Shown in pieces: positions 22,485 to 33,200 of a stretch of 64,000 nt of DNA (the first letter of the stretch is position 1; each line of letters starts with the position of its first letter). A program made the translations under genes and the position numbers. Under the pieces are notes generated by a model that was not told the origin of the DNA, ran no database searches, and saw nothing but the letters and a program-made list of their open reading frames with translations. This DNA comes from Coriolopsis trogii. Taxonomy: Eukaryota > Basidiomycota > Agaricomycetes > Polyporales > Polyporaceae. The stretch spans positions 2,852,001 through 2,916,000 of the forward strand of contig JAHYIO010000003.1 in the NCBI GenBank assembly GCA_020543525.1, read 5' to 3'.

Positions 22485-25003
22485 TCACATCCTCTCATGT
22501 GCCTTCTTCCAGACCCTGCCAGGCAAGCCGAGCAAACCTCCACGCCGACACGCCTCCTCGAGCACGTCGATGTTCACATCGACACCGACGGCCCCTTCGA
22601 CCTCTACTGCGACGCCTCGCGTGCGCGCAGGGTCGCACGAGACGGTGATCTCGACGAGCCCCGAAATCGGGGGCCGCTCGGGCGAAGTCATGCAGATGCG
22701 CGCGCGGCGCGAGGGTCCGGTGTCGACGACGTCCGAGTCGGTGAAGAGGTTGTCGGCTGGTGGGGGCGGAGGCGGGGTCGGGATGTGGATGTTCACGGGG
22801 ATGCTGCGCGGCTTGATGGTGCCTGTGGAAGCCAGCACGGACGGGAGTGGCAGGGTTTGTCAATGTCATCTGTGGCTGAGCGTATCGATACGAGGCTCTA
22901 CCTTTGAGGACCGCTTGGAGGTCGTCGTCTGTGACGGTGGAGTCGTCCGCGTCGGTGTCCTGCGTTGCTGAGCCCGATGACGGTATGCTCGTGTTGAGCC
23001 CTTCCGGGACCCACTGGCAGCTGAGGAGGATCTCGTTTAGCCAGCACTGCTCGCGCACGATCTGGCAATCTTTCAGTCTTTATACGTGGGCTAGAGAAGG
23101 GTCGAGGTACAGGCGATAGCTCACCTCCAGGATGCTCCAAACTTCCTTCAGGGTGCGGACAGGGATCGTCTCCAAGACGAAACCGGACTCGACTGGGTTG
23201 TTCAGTCGGAGGTGGAGAGGCGGATGGATGGAGGTAGGGGACGTCTAGAAAGATTTCAGTTTTTGTCCAGCTCGTGACACAAACATCGCGTTGTAACATA
23301 CATATAGCGAAGTGTAACGTTCGGGAGATAGGCTTCCTGGGGGGTGCGTCCCAACCTGTTGAGAGTCACACAGGTCAGATCAGTGCACCGGTCCGTTCAC
23401 CGCGCATATAAACAGCGTAAGAAGCCAAGAAGCCAAGCGCAAGCAGGAGACACACCAGAAGATCCACCCATGTCGCGATAGGCCCATACGAGGCCACCGC
23501 AGGATCCCCGCTATCCATTCCGAACGGGTTCAGCACGAACTCAATCTCGCGCATCCGAGCCTGGCTCATCACGACCCCGGGGTACTTGCCGCCCTCGGTG
23601 AAGTCCAGAATCCACTTGTAGTGTTGACCTTGGAGCGCCTGAATCTCCCGCGCGGCGGGGAAGACAAAATCGAGTTTCTCAGAGTCGGGCACGAGCGCGT
23701 AGGAGGGTCGCGCATCGATCATCTCCATTGGGAGTGCCTCAGTGTTTGTCGTAGGCGCGAGGACGAGTGTGGCAAACGTTAGGCCTGGGAGGCGTGGGTG
23801 AGTCTTGAGGGAGTTGCGGGTGTGTTCGAGCGGGACGTCAAATGTTGGCAGGTGGGGTGGAGACGGGAGGGTCGTAGAGGGTGATGTGCGGAGGAGCTTG
23901 AGATAGGCTAGTGGCGAAAGGTAGACTAGGAAGGATATTGATGGCGTGGTGAGGTAAGGAAGTGGAAGTGAATGGGCCCGCAGGAGGAACACGTCCAGGG
24001 GAGGCACAGCGACGCTTTTCTGTGACCTAGTTTCATGTCAGGTTTTGAACAGATGCAAAGAGTATTTTCAACTTCACTTGAGAACTTCGTTTGCCTCCTT
24101 GGTGGCGAGTGTCTCGATCTCCAAGGCCATCCTGTCGATGACGGTGAACCACCGAAGACCGCCGTCACCTTCACTTAGAGCTAGATGGTCCAATTTCATC
24201 AAGTAGGACAGATGGTCAGATAGTAATCTTCCGATCCGGGCGGCCTCGACGCTGTCGCTTTCAGCGTCATCCTTCTGGACCTCTTTGAGGAAAGCCCGGA
24301 TTGCCCCCGCAAGAAAGCCATCCATGGATATTGAGTTCCCAGAAGACGAGTCGGCGGTGCTGTTAGGGATAGCGTAGGCGGTTTTGAGGGTGACGACGTC
24401 GATAGTCGGCTTTGTCGGGTCCGAGCGATCCACAGCGAAATCAATGTCCACCACAAGAACCTTTCCACCAAGGACGACCGTGGTGCGGCCGTCGCGCTCT
24501 GGTTCGTTGAAGGCTTCCATGCCTGCCGATGTACCCCACTCTAAGAGGCGTTTGAGGAACCATTCCGGCACATGCTGTCGCTCCACTGGGATATCCTCGC
24601 CGAAAGTGATGCCCATGCGTTTTCTCAGTGAGGTGACCACATGGTGCATATTTTGCTCTGACTGGGGGGTAATCCGGTCATCATATTGTCATAAAGCTTC
24701 GATAGCGGCAACGCTGAGAGCGCCTCTTACCTGCTGTACGGTGAACGCCATGGAAGAGTGCTGCCTGTATAGAGAAAGGAGTTTAGGGTTGGATAATGGG
24801 AGTGACAGATGGGAGTTAAGCGAGACAGCGGCCTGGTGGGTAGTAGACAAGATTTGTCGCAGAGTAAGAATAGTGTCCTCGGGAGAGGACGCAAAAGGAT
24901 GGAGTGCATTTGATGACAGAACCTCCGGTGAGGTGAACGGCTGGAGCGCCGATAGAATAGTTGAGGGCAGGATGTTCTGTTCCTGAGAAGCCTGGGCAGA
25001 CAT
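22485..25003 (-). CDS. MED1: Mediator complex subunit 1 (MED1), 695 aa
   Basis: Seven exons: 24731-25003, 24078-24661, 23456-24014, 23302-23355, 23125-23244, 22902-23061 and 22485-22822. The order LLSDHLSYLMKLDHLALSEG, GLRWFTVIDRMALEIET, then an extended beta-rich part with LSPERYTSLYTSPTS and EVWSILEIVREQCWLNEIL fits fungal MED1. Both the 54-nt exon 4 (23302-23355) and the acceptor of exon 3 were chosen because they keep one frame through these blocks; other splice choices gave stops or broke the PERY segment. MED1 sits in the Mediator middle module and links activators to RNA polymerase II. The C-terminus is Pro- and acidic-residue-rich (HIPTPPPPPPADNL). Family assignment is from memory of fungal MED1 sequence; the gene model is firmly phased. 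Confidence 0.85.
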
Positions 25004-25971
25004 CGTCTCTGTGACAAGCACCACCGTCTGTACTGGGACTTTTCACCCTGCCAGGATATAGGGATGTCACTGCCACTCGATGTCTCGAAAGTATTGCCGG
25101 CTCCGACAACCGACTTGTGTGGACACTAAGGAGTTTGCCCAGTGAATTCCAGAGACGCAGAGGTATTATAGTCAGATGCTGTAAGGTGACTGAGTATCTT
25201 AGCATGTTCTTCATCAGAGATAGATCCATACCTGCTGGTGGTTGTGGTTGCGAGCAAGCTGGAGTGAAGGCCGCCCAGCGACAACTAGAGATAAGATTAG
25301 ATGCTGATGCAACATCCCGGAACAGCAGTTCGCTCCCACGATTCCACTACTTCCAGCGCCACCACGTTCAACGATGAGCAAGTTGCTTGAAGCCGTCCTT
25401 GTGCCTTCTACGCGACACTCAGCTCTCCGCACCGGTCCGCCTGGACTGTACCTGGCGTCCTTTCTTGTGTGGACAGTGTCAGAAGTTACGCTCTATGACA
25501 ATGTTGCATGTGGTTTTCTTGCCCCGTGACCAGTCATGCGCCAAACACGCCCAATGGCACCCCATAGCTAAGCATGGTATACCCACACCCATCGTTGGCT
25601 CCTCGATGTCCACCAGCTTTTCAGTGTGTTGCGAGCTCTGTGAGTTGTGGTTTGCTTTAGCAGGCCTAATCTTCCGGAGATCCCTAACTGCTTGCTGTGT
25701 AGGGCAGACAATGACAGGCTTACATCCCAAGCCATGACCCTACAGCACTTCGAGCGTAATGCGGCCGCATGGGGTCTTCATTTGGTAGGCTCAGTGATAT
25801 ACACCAACCTGGCGCTAAGTTGCACCGGCGGGGATACTTAGCCCTCGAGACTTCGGCTTCTACATCGAATGCCAGCCTTGCCTAGCGAACCCGGTGACCA
25901 CGTATAAAATGCATATGTCCTCGGCGTCCTGCACTCGATGCTGACGGCTGTTTCGGTCTCTGATCCCCATC
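25004..25971. other. Divergent spacer MED1 / GH88 gene with a possible small unrecognised gene
   Basis: On the plus strand an ATG at 25375 opens 51 codons (starting MSKLLEAVLVPSTRHSALR) with a hydrophobic stretch (GLYLASFLVWTVSEV). Further downstream (25700-25841) is another coding-looking segment starting LTSQAMTLQHFERNAAAWG and ending at TAG 25841. An intron-like block (gtgagt near 25640, CTAAC branch, gtgtag near 25703) lies between them, but the frames do not join cleanly. I cannot identify the product; this could be a small lineage-specific gene or a relic. A TATA box for GH88 is at 25903-25909. Confidence 0.35.
25903..25909 (+). promoter_or_regulatory. TATA box of the GH88 gene
   Basis: TATAAAA lies 63-69 nt upstream of the GH88 start codon. 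The context and spacing fit a core promoter element; no other evidence is available. Confidence 0.55.
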
Positions 25972-27841
25972 ATGCTCGCCCTCAGCTTTGTCTCCCTAGC
26001 CCTCTCCGCTGGCCAAGTTCTTGCCGCTGCGACTGGTTTCGTCGCGCCTCCTGCCGAGCTCTTCTCTCCTCTCGTGAAGGAGAAGGTTTTGAAGACTGCC
26101 ACTTCCTTCCCTACCCCCGCCAAGTACCCCCAATACACTGACCGCGTCAAGGGAGAGTGGATCTGGTTCAACGCCGACCAATGGACGACGGGTTTCTTCC
26201 CGGCGACTCTTTATGCTATGGCTGAACGCGTCAAGCTGTGTCGCCACTCAGATGTCGGAACCGCCGCCCAATGGCTTGACCTCGCACGAACCTGGTCGAC
26301 GGGCGAGATCCCTCTCGAGGTACATACAGGCGTCGGTCACGACGTCGGCTTCTTGAGCTTCCCCTTCATGGACGAGCTCACATTGTCAGTGACACAGCTC
26401 GGCCATCGCGGGGACGTACTAACTCTCGCTATTATTAGGGACCGATCGAACGAGACCGCGGTCCACGCGGTAAACGCATTCGCGACTGCTTTGGCCGCGC
26501 GGTTCAACCCCACAGTGGGCTGCACTCGTAGTTGGGACGCTTCCGACCCAACTGACTTCCAGGTGCGGAGGCACGACATGTAACTTACGTCTTCGCATCC
26601 GTATTCATGCGTGCGGGTTTTGTAGGTCATCATTGATAACATGATGAATCTTGAGGTACAGGAGTCTACGTATGGAAGTTGTCTGCCCGCCCCGCCTTCT
26701 TACTTCGACGTTTTGCGCGTAGGTTCTGTTCGCGTCAGAGAAGCTCACGGGCAACCATACCCTGCGAGAAATCGCCATTTCCCATGCTGATAAGACCATG
26801 CAGAACCATATACGACCAGATGGCATGTCTTCTCCTTATTCAGTTCCGGTCTTCGTCATCTCACGACTTGCCGGTGTAGGCGGCTCGTTCCACGTCGTGG
26901 ACTACAACTCTACGACAGGAGCGGTCATCAAGCAAAGGACTTCGCAAGGCTTTGCCGACAACAGGTGAGATGTCGCCAACTATCGTTTGTGTGCGTTGGG
27001 CACTGAGGTGTGCGACTAGCACCTGGAGTCGAGGCGAAGCCTGGGGCCTATACGGCTTCGCGAACAGTAAGCAGCGCCAGATATCCTCTCATCATGAGTA
27101 CTAGAATCTGACTGCGACACACCACCTAGTGCACAAACACACGAAGAAGGCGGCTTACCTGCAGACCGCGCGCCGCATAGCGAAGTACTTCATCTCTCAC
27201 ATACCCTCGGACGGCATCGTACCCTGGTCTGTACTCCTCCTTTGCGATCACACATACACTTCCGTACTCACGATGAGGGGCTTTGCAGGGATTTCAACGC
27301 GCCGCTTGTCCCAGCGCCTCGCCCTGCGGACACGTCGGCAGCGATGATTGCTGCGACTGGGTTGCTGCTCCTCGCCGATGAGGAGAAGTCGGTGTTCAAC
27401 CTTTTGGGCTCTGCCTACTATACAAACGCCGCGATCAAGGTCAGCCTTCAGCTCTTCTCTTTTCTCTCTCTTGTGCCTCCCATTTTCGTGCGTAGGATGT
27501 CCGCGTACTCAGTCTCGCGCCGGCTATCTGATCGACCAAGGGGATCTGGACGCATGAGGCTGACCCTTGACGTTCTATTCCAAACAGATCATCCACGACA
27601 ACACAAAGCTCGCGTGGGCGCCCGAGTGGCAGAGCCTGCTTTCGAACGGGACGGTCAACAACCCAGCGCAGAACAACCTGACTGGGATTGTATACGGTGC
27701 GTACCCGTATCCACTCTCCACTCGCACCTCGGGATGCTCTCACATGAGGCTGACTTGGAGTGTCTGGCGCGTCATACAGGCGATTACTACTTCATCAAGG
27801 CGGGGAACGAGCTCGTCTCCAGGGGCCTCGCGACATGCTGA
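25972..27841 (+). CDS. Secreted GH88-type unsaturated glucuronyl hydrolase, 405 aa
   Basis: Ten exons: 25972-26384, 26439-26562, 26626-26655, 26723-26822, 26880-26964, 27020-27066, 27130-27226, 27289-27439, 27588-27696 and 27780-27841. The signal peptide MLALSFVSLALSAGQVLA is followed by the (alpha/alpha)6-barrel pattern of GH88: FNADQWTTGFFPATLYAM, GHDVGFLSF with Asp124, IIDNMMNLE with Asp183 (the two family-conserved acids), WSRGEAWGLYGFA and GIVYGDYYFIKAGNEL at the C-terminus. GH88 enzymes hydrate the unsaturated uronic acid end left by polysaccharide lyases, releasing it from oligosaccharides. In a wood or litter fungus it would act outside the cell on pectin- or glucuronan-like fragments; that substrate is inference. 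Intron 4 (26823-26879) has a GC donor and is a stop-free multiple of three. Intron 8 is long (148 nt). Confidence 0.93.
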
Positions 27842-28173
27842 TCTGATTCATGACTACTTACGTTGATTATGCACGACACGACAATGCAGGATGCTACGAC
27901 TATCTTTTCTCTCTGTCCAAACAATGCACGCGCTCGATGTCCACGGATGCGTGGATGCTTGGTATATGACCCGCAATCAGGCCCGGTTCCTTCTCGACAA
28001 CCTTCTCCTTGCCTTTGCCCTCACAAGTGCTGTTGATGATTGCTGATCTGCTACGACAGGGGCCTGTTCAGTGACGTTAGTGGAGATGAGCTACTCCCAG
28101 TCGACGACCCGCGGCGCGCGGTCTAAACAGCACGAACGCGTTCACTGAAGCTTTCATTGACCATTGGCTGGGT
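27842..28173. other. Intergenic between GH88 gene and BTB copy 2
   Basis: 332 nt between two convergent stops. No gene was recognised. The segment after 27880 may be a 3' untranslated region. Confidence 0.45.
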
Positions 28174-29557
28174 TCAAGTACCTCTTGGGGCATGCGGAGG
28201 AAGCCCGAAGAAGTACTGCATTTGAGCACGATGCGATGGGCTCGAGGGACGTTGTGCAGTGGTTGTGTTTGCTGTTGGAGGTGGCACGGTCTGCGATGGC
28301 GGCGGTCCGTTCACGGCCATTCTGAGACCTAGCAAGGAGCGCAGCACACCCCCTGCGTGCGGCGTTTCGCCCAGAACGACTCTATCGAGCGCGTCTCGCA
28401 GACCCTCTTGGATGGAGGGATCGAGATAATGCTTGGAGATGTAGGAGACAGCATGCTCCTGAAGTCTCTCGTATCTGGTCAAGGCCGTCAGCGAACCAGC
28501 CCTGGGCCGATCAACCTCCTGGAGTCGGAATAGCAAGTGAGAAGTCGTACCTGGCGAAAAAGCTCGAGAACGCCTCGTCCACGACGTTCTTGGGACCCAG
28601 GCGAGAGATGATCGCCGTGTATGCAAGGTCCTGCAGCTCTGATATGCCGTACTGGGTGCGTCTCATTATCAGACTTGCGCTTGCGCGAGTAGGAGTCGGT
28701 ACGTACTACTCACCAGCTCAGCGAGCCGATACATGGACTTTGCGGAGCATGCAGGCGCGGCGTTGGCCGCCGTGCCGACCGACTCCGATCGCCTGTCCTT
28801 TGTCGCTTCCGAGGCGAGAGGTAGGAAATCCACCTTGCCGGTGTACAGGTAGAATATGCACGCTCTGAGACTGACCGCGGCGCAAGAGAGCATCCGTCAG
28901 CGACGAATGCCTCTCATGCTGGGTCCGAATACATCATAACCACTCACGTCTTATGTGCAACACTCGGAAGCAGGATTCGATGGCGGTTGATGTCTGGGGC
29001 AGGATCGCCCGTGCTCGCGCCGGGAATGGTGTCATTCCCAACTTCGCTCTTGACTTTCCCTTCCACGTTCACGTTGGAGTCCGAAGCCTGACCATCAACA
29101 GAAGACGGGCGAGGAATGGGCAGGGCCTCGCTCTCGCTTTCCTCGAACTCGTCGAGGTCACTGTCGGCCTCGTAGTCGTATTCAGATGGGTGCGCGCTCT
29201 GACGGATGGGCCCAGCTGCGTTCGGGTTGCCCTCCGAGAAGCCAGACGTGAGCACTTTGTACAGCGCCGTGGTTGAGTAAGCGTGCGCGTCAGTACAAGC
29301 GGTGGCAACGATGTGCGAGACATACGGTTGGAGAAATACTCGGTGTCCTTGAGAATGGAGCCGACCGCGGAGACGGGCAGGGGGCAATCGATCCTGACCG
29401 TCCCGGCTGACAGACAGAGGATGCGACGGCTGAATGCGTAGAGGTGTACGTCCCGAAACTCGGCAGGGTCAAGGGACGCCTTCAGAGCCAGCTCTGCTGT
29501 CGTGAGGGAATTGGCTGTGGCCGCGCTGCTCCTATTCGCGAAAAGTAAAGAGGCCAT
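28174..29557 (-). CDS. BTB/POZ-like protein, copy 2, 365 aa
   Basis: Exons 29326-29557, 28948-29254, 28714-28870, 28551-28651 and 28174-28474. It opens MASLLFANRSSAATAN and continues AEFRDVHLYAFSRRIL, then PVSAVGSILKDTEYFSN. A Ser/Asp/Glu-rich linker (EYDYEADSDLDEFEES) leads to ACIFYLYTGKVDFLPL, SAKSMYRLAELYGISEL and a helical tail ending in the conserved motif PHAGGVLRSLLGL. Exon sizes 232, 157 and 101 match copy 3 (30276-31997), and the last two also match copy 1. The TATA-like CATATACAAG and a GATTACGTTGAGAA element about 144 nt upstream of the ATG recur in front of copy 3. This suggests the promoter was copied with the gene. The fold implies protein-protein interaction; no substrate or partner can be named. 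Confidence 0.87.
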
Positions 29558-30275
29558 CGCTGGGGGGAAGCGGTCGACATGCGGTGGACACACGCCTGGA
29601 TACGTCGGCTTGTATATGTGGGAGAGCTGGGTACGTGGGACAATTCAAGCTTGTCTGATAGAGTTCCTGCGGTGGCCCCTGCTGTCTGACATCCAAGTAC
29701 GATTACGTTGAGAACCGTTTGCCACGCCTTCCGAGTCGACAGCCTGCACTGGTAATTCAACAAGGACTCACAGTATGAACTGCAAAAGAAGAAATCGTGC
29801 GATGCGTCGGATTGCGCCGGGCGCCGCCAAGGACTGTACATTCGACGAGTTTCGGTACATGTGATGAGCGTAAACGGCTAATTGCGGGCGACAGAAAGCT
29901 CAAGCACGGATCGCCAGTGGCCAGTAGCAGTAGGGTTGAGGTGCAATGCGCTTCAACAGTCCCAGATAGGGCAAGTGCGTGGTCGTACTCACTTTGTGAC
30001 TACTAGCTTCACAAGGCCGGGAATTAGGCTCGTAAAATGTTAACATCAATCATGACGCTTCGGTGATTGCTTCATACTGCACTGAACGATCCCATGAAGC
30101 AAGATACTATATGGCAGGCGACAATACGCGAGATTCTTCTCTATGCGCCTGACACTTCAAAGTCCTTGGCCAACTCGCGGAACCTTCTTGCCCTTTTTCT
30201 TCTGGAATGCAGCGGTTGTGAGCAAAGACAGCTGGTTTTCTGGAGTCAATGATACCTTTGTCTCAGGCAAGATGT
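29558..30275. other. Spacer between BTB copies 2 and 3 with duplicated promoter block
   Basis: 718 nt between the BTB copy 2 start and the BTB copy 3 stop, both on the minus strand. It holds the copy 2 promoter (CATATACAAG around 29610-29620 and GATTACGTTGAGAA at 29701-29714), both matched upstream of copy 3. No additional coding sequence was found. Confidence 0.5.
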
Positions 30276-31997
30276 CTAAACAGATAAATCGTCATCAGTC
30301 AATAGAGTTGGCAAGCTAGCGTGCAGAATAATATGACCTGGCGATGTTGGCATTTCTGCCTCGAATGAGGCGAACGATGCTGGCCCGGTCTGGGGGGCTA
30401 TCCGGGGGGTCGGGGGCATAGCGTCTGGAACAGTATCCCAAGAGGTGCGGGTAAACCTCCCAGAACCTGTAGCTGCATTAATACTGCCCCATTCCGAGCG
30501 CGGCGAGGATCCTGATGCGTCAGAGGGTCGCGAGCCTCCCAAAACTTGTGATTGCAGGGATTTAGCGCTCGTACTGGAACCCCAGACTGTGTGCCGCACG
30601 GATACTGAGCCCCCACCATCTGCCCTTGTTTCGGTGGCCGGTTGAGTTGACCCTTCCATGGAACTTGATCCCGAAGTGGCTGGGGGCGGCACGGCGGTGA
30701 TAGGCGCCGGTGAGGGCTCAGGATCCTCTGCGCTCCGAGTCGACAATGGTGCAGCAACCTGCACGGCTTGCGGCTGCGCAGCCATGGCTATTCTGAGGCC
30801 CAGGAGGGAGCGTAGCACCCCCCCTGCATGTGGCAGCTCCCCCATGGCCATTCTCTCGATCGTGTCCGGCAAGCTTTCTTGGATCGCGCGTTCGGTATAG
30901 TGTTGGGATAGGTACGAGACTGCATGTTCCCGGAGGCGGTCGTATCTGCCAAAGCTGGTCGGTATGGCGATGAGCAGCAGCCATCACAAGAACCCGTTAC
31001 CTCGCAAAAAAGCTCGAGAAAGCCTCCTCCACGATGTTTCTTGGGCTCAGTCGGGAGATGATGTCTTGGAATGCAAGCTCTTGCAGCTCGGTCATGCCGT
31101 ACTGTATGCGTCCCGTTCTCCGAGTCAGTCTCTATTCCGGATGCTGGTCGCCCGCTACGGGGAACGAGGATCGCTTGCACTCACCAGCTCAGCGAGTCGG
31201 TAGATGGACTTGGGAGAGCATGCAGGCGCAGCGTTTGCCGACGTCGTGATCAACCTGAATCGCCTGTCTTCTACCCCTTCCGAGGTGAGAGGTAGGAAGT
31301 TCACCTTGCCGGTGTACAGGTAGAAGATGCAAGCTTTGAGGCTATCAGCGCCGCACATGAGAACGGCAATGCACTTGTTAGCACCAGCTGGTCAGAGCTC
31401 CAGCAGTGGAAAATGTCACTCACGTCTTATGCGCGACGCTGGGAAGGAGGATCCGACGTTGCGTCGTGCCCAGGCCAGTAGGATCGTCTGAGTGCTCGTC
31501 CCCGTTACTCCTGGCTTTCCCCTTCCAATTGGAGCCTGACGCAGCCGACGGAGGGCCAGGGGTGGACGGGGTCACTAAGTCGCTGTATCTATCCTCGAAC
31601 TCATCAAGGTCGCTGTCCGTCTCGTAGTCGTACTCGGAAGGGTGCGCCCTCTGACGGATGGGTGCCGCTGCGCTCGGATCACTCTCCGAGAACCCAGACG
31701 CGAGCACTGGCAGTCACGGGCAAGTCAGCACCGGTGATGACAGAAAGACGACTTGCGGGACGTACATGTAGAGAAATACTCGGTGTCCTGGAGAATGGAG
31801 CCAACCGCGGAGACGGGCAGGGGGTGATCGATTTTGACTGTCCCGGTTGACAGATAGACAGTGCGACGGCTGAATGCGTAGAGGTGTACGTCCCGAAACT
31901 CGGCGGGTTCAAGGGACGCCTTCAAGGCCCGCTCTGCCGCAGTGAGGGAATCGGCTGCCGTTGTGCTGCTACTTATCGCGGAGGGTATGGAAGCCAT
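30276..31997 (-). CDS. BTB/POZ-like protein, copy 3, 480 aa
   Basis: Exons 31766-31997, 31424-31706, 31185-31341, 31001-31101 and 30276-30945. The first 77 residues (MASIPSAISSSTTAADSL..., AEFRDVHLYAFSRRTV, PVSAVGSILQDTEYFST) align with copy 2 without gaps. The acidic linker EYDYETDSDLDEFED, core ACIFYLYTGKVNFLPL and SPKSIYRLAELYGMTEL follow, then PHAGGVLRSLLGLR. The C-terminal tail is about 115 residues longer than in copy 2 and Pro/Ser-rich, so the tails diverge quickly. The exon 3 and exon 4 lengths (157, 101) equal those of the other copies. The pair 28-32 kb is a head-to-tail tandem duplicate; copy 1 at 8.5 kb is an inverted distant member. Function as a BTB adaptor is inference. Confidence 0.87.
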
Positions 31998-33200
31998 GAG
32001 TCAGAGGTGAACGGTCGAGGTGCAGCAGCCACCCGTCTCCATATGTCGCCTTATATGCGGGAGAGGCATGAGGCAAGCTCTTCATCGTCTTCCGTCTTCG
32101 GGTAGATGATCTTCTCACTATGTTGCTGCGGTAGCTGCACGCTGCAGCACTGTAAGTGCTAGGTCGATTACGTTGAGAAGCATCTGGCACGCTCTCAGCA
32201 CGCTGCAAGACAGCATCACGATTGGTTCGACAGATCTAAGAAGTCAAACACACACATAGGGTGTACGCACTGCATCTGCTTTTGGTAAGCCGGCATGAGG
32301 TTCAGTAGCGTATATACTCTACAAAGCCATTCTAAATATCCCCTGAGATGGGCATCGACAGCGAAGAAAACAAGACGGTGGCGTGTGAGTGTCAGGCGTT
32401 GAATCACTGAATGTTGGCAGCATACCAAAAAAATTGGCCAAGAATTAGATCGGCACAGCAGGTGCAATCGTTTATGGATGATTCGGCCATTGGATTGGAG
32501 GTACCAGATGGAGACATGAAGGCTCAGGCGCGGAGCGCTTTCACCGTGGCATCTATGGCGTATAATGTTATGAGTATGCACTGGTATCCGCGATTCTACA
32601 TCTACCTTATAACAACCTCTGAAGGGTGCAAACTCGCGAGAGATCAAATTGGAGCCGAAGTTCCTGTCACACTTGAGATTATGTTAGCTTCCACCTGTGT
32701 ACGATCAAGAGCATCGCATCCGGCAGGACGGATGAGGATGCGTACTGAGATTGTTGTGTCAGTGACGAAGGAATCCAGAAGCTCGGCACATGAATGACGT
32801 CCACTGCTAGAAGTCATGCCATGTCTACGGCGGATTGACCGAGTTCAGGTCTATTGGATTTGAGTTGAAAGTGCGAAGTCAGCGTCCCGGATTGTAAGAG
32901 ACAGACCGGGCCAGAGTGTGCCATGTCCAGAGTGTGCCGTGTCCAGAGGTCGAGAGAACCACACCGATAGTTTCGTGGGGTTCCGCGGGACCTTGGGCCT
33001 TGCTTCCACAATCAATTTGTTGGATCATACCGTAGATTGCTAACAGAAGACATTTGCTCGATAGCATGGATTATGAGGCAGTTAGATATTCTCATGCGAG
33101 CGCGACGTGCATACATTTACAACAAGGTAGCTAAGAAGGAGAGTGCTCAGTGGACTCGTTGCCACAATCGTCGAAGAGTAATACATGGACATTACCAAGA
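31998..33200. other. Promoter of BTB copy 3 and unassigned DNA with a short tandem repeat
   Basis: 1.2 kb. The first 200 nt contain the copy 3 TATA-like element (about 32050-32060) and the GATTACGTTGAGAA element at 32166-32179. An unrecognised 128-codon frame (32411-32797, plus) has no visible domain. A 16-nt unit CCAGAGTGTGCC(A/G)TGT is present twice at 32911-32942, with a partial third copy. Confidence 0.45.
32911..32948. repeat. Short direct tandem repeat (16-nt unit)
   Basis: CCAGAGTGTGCCATGT at 32911-32926 is followed by CCAGAGTGTGCCGTGT at 32927-32942 and a partial third CCAGAG. It lies in intergenic DNA and has no evident role. Confidence 0.8.

Noticed and set aside
23302..23453. Alternative MED1 splicing reading LGRTPQEAYLPNV
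   Set aside because: It needs two weak donors and a phase that leads to a stop; the chosen splice gives consensus donors and the family-like PERYTSLYTSP stretch.
32411..32797. 128-codon plus-strand frame
   Set aside because: No domain, no splice partners and no relation to neighbours; not strong enough to call a gene.
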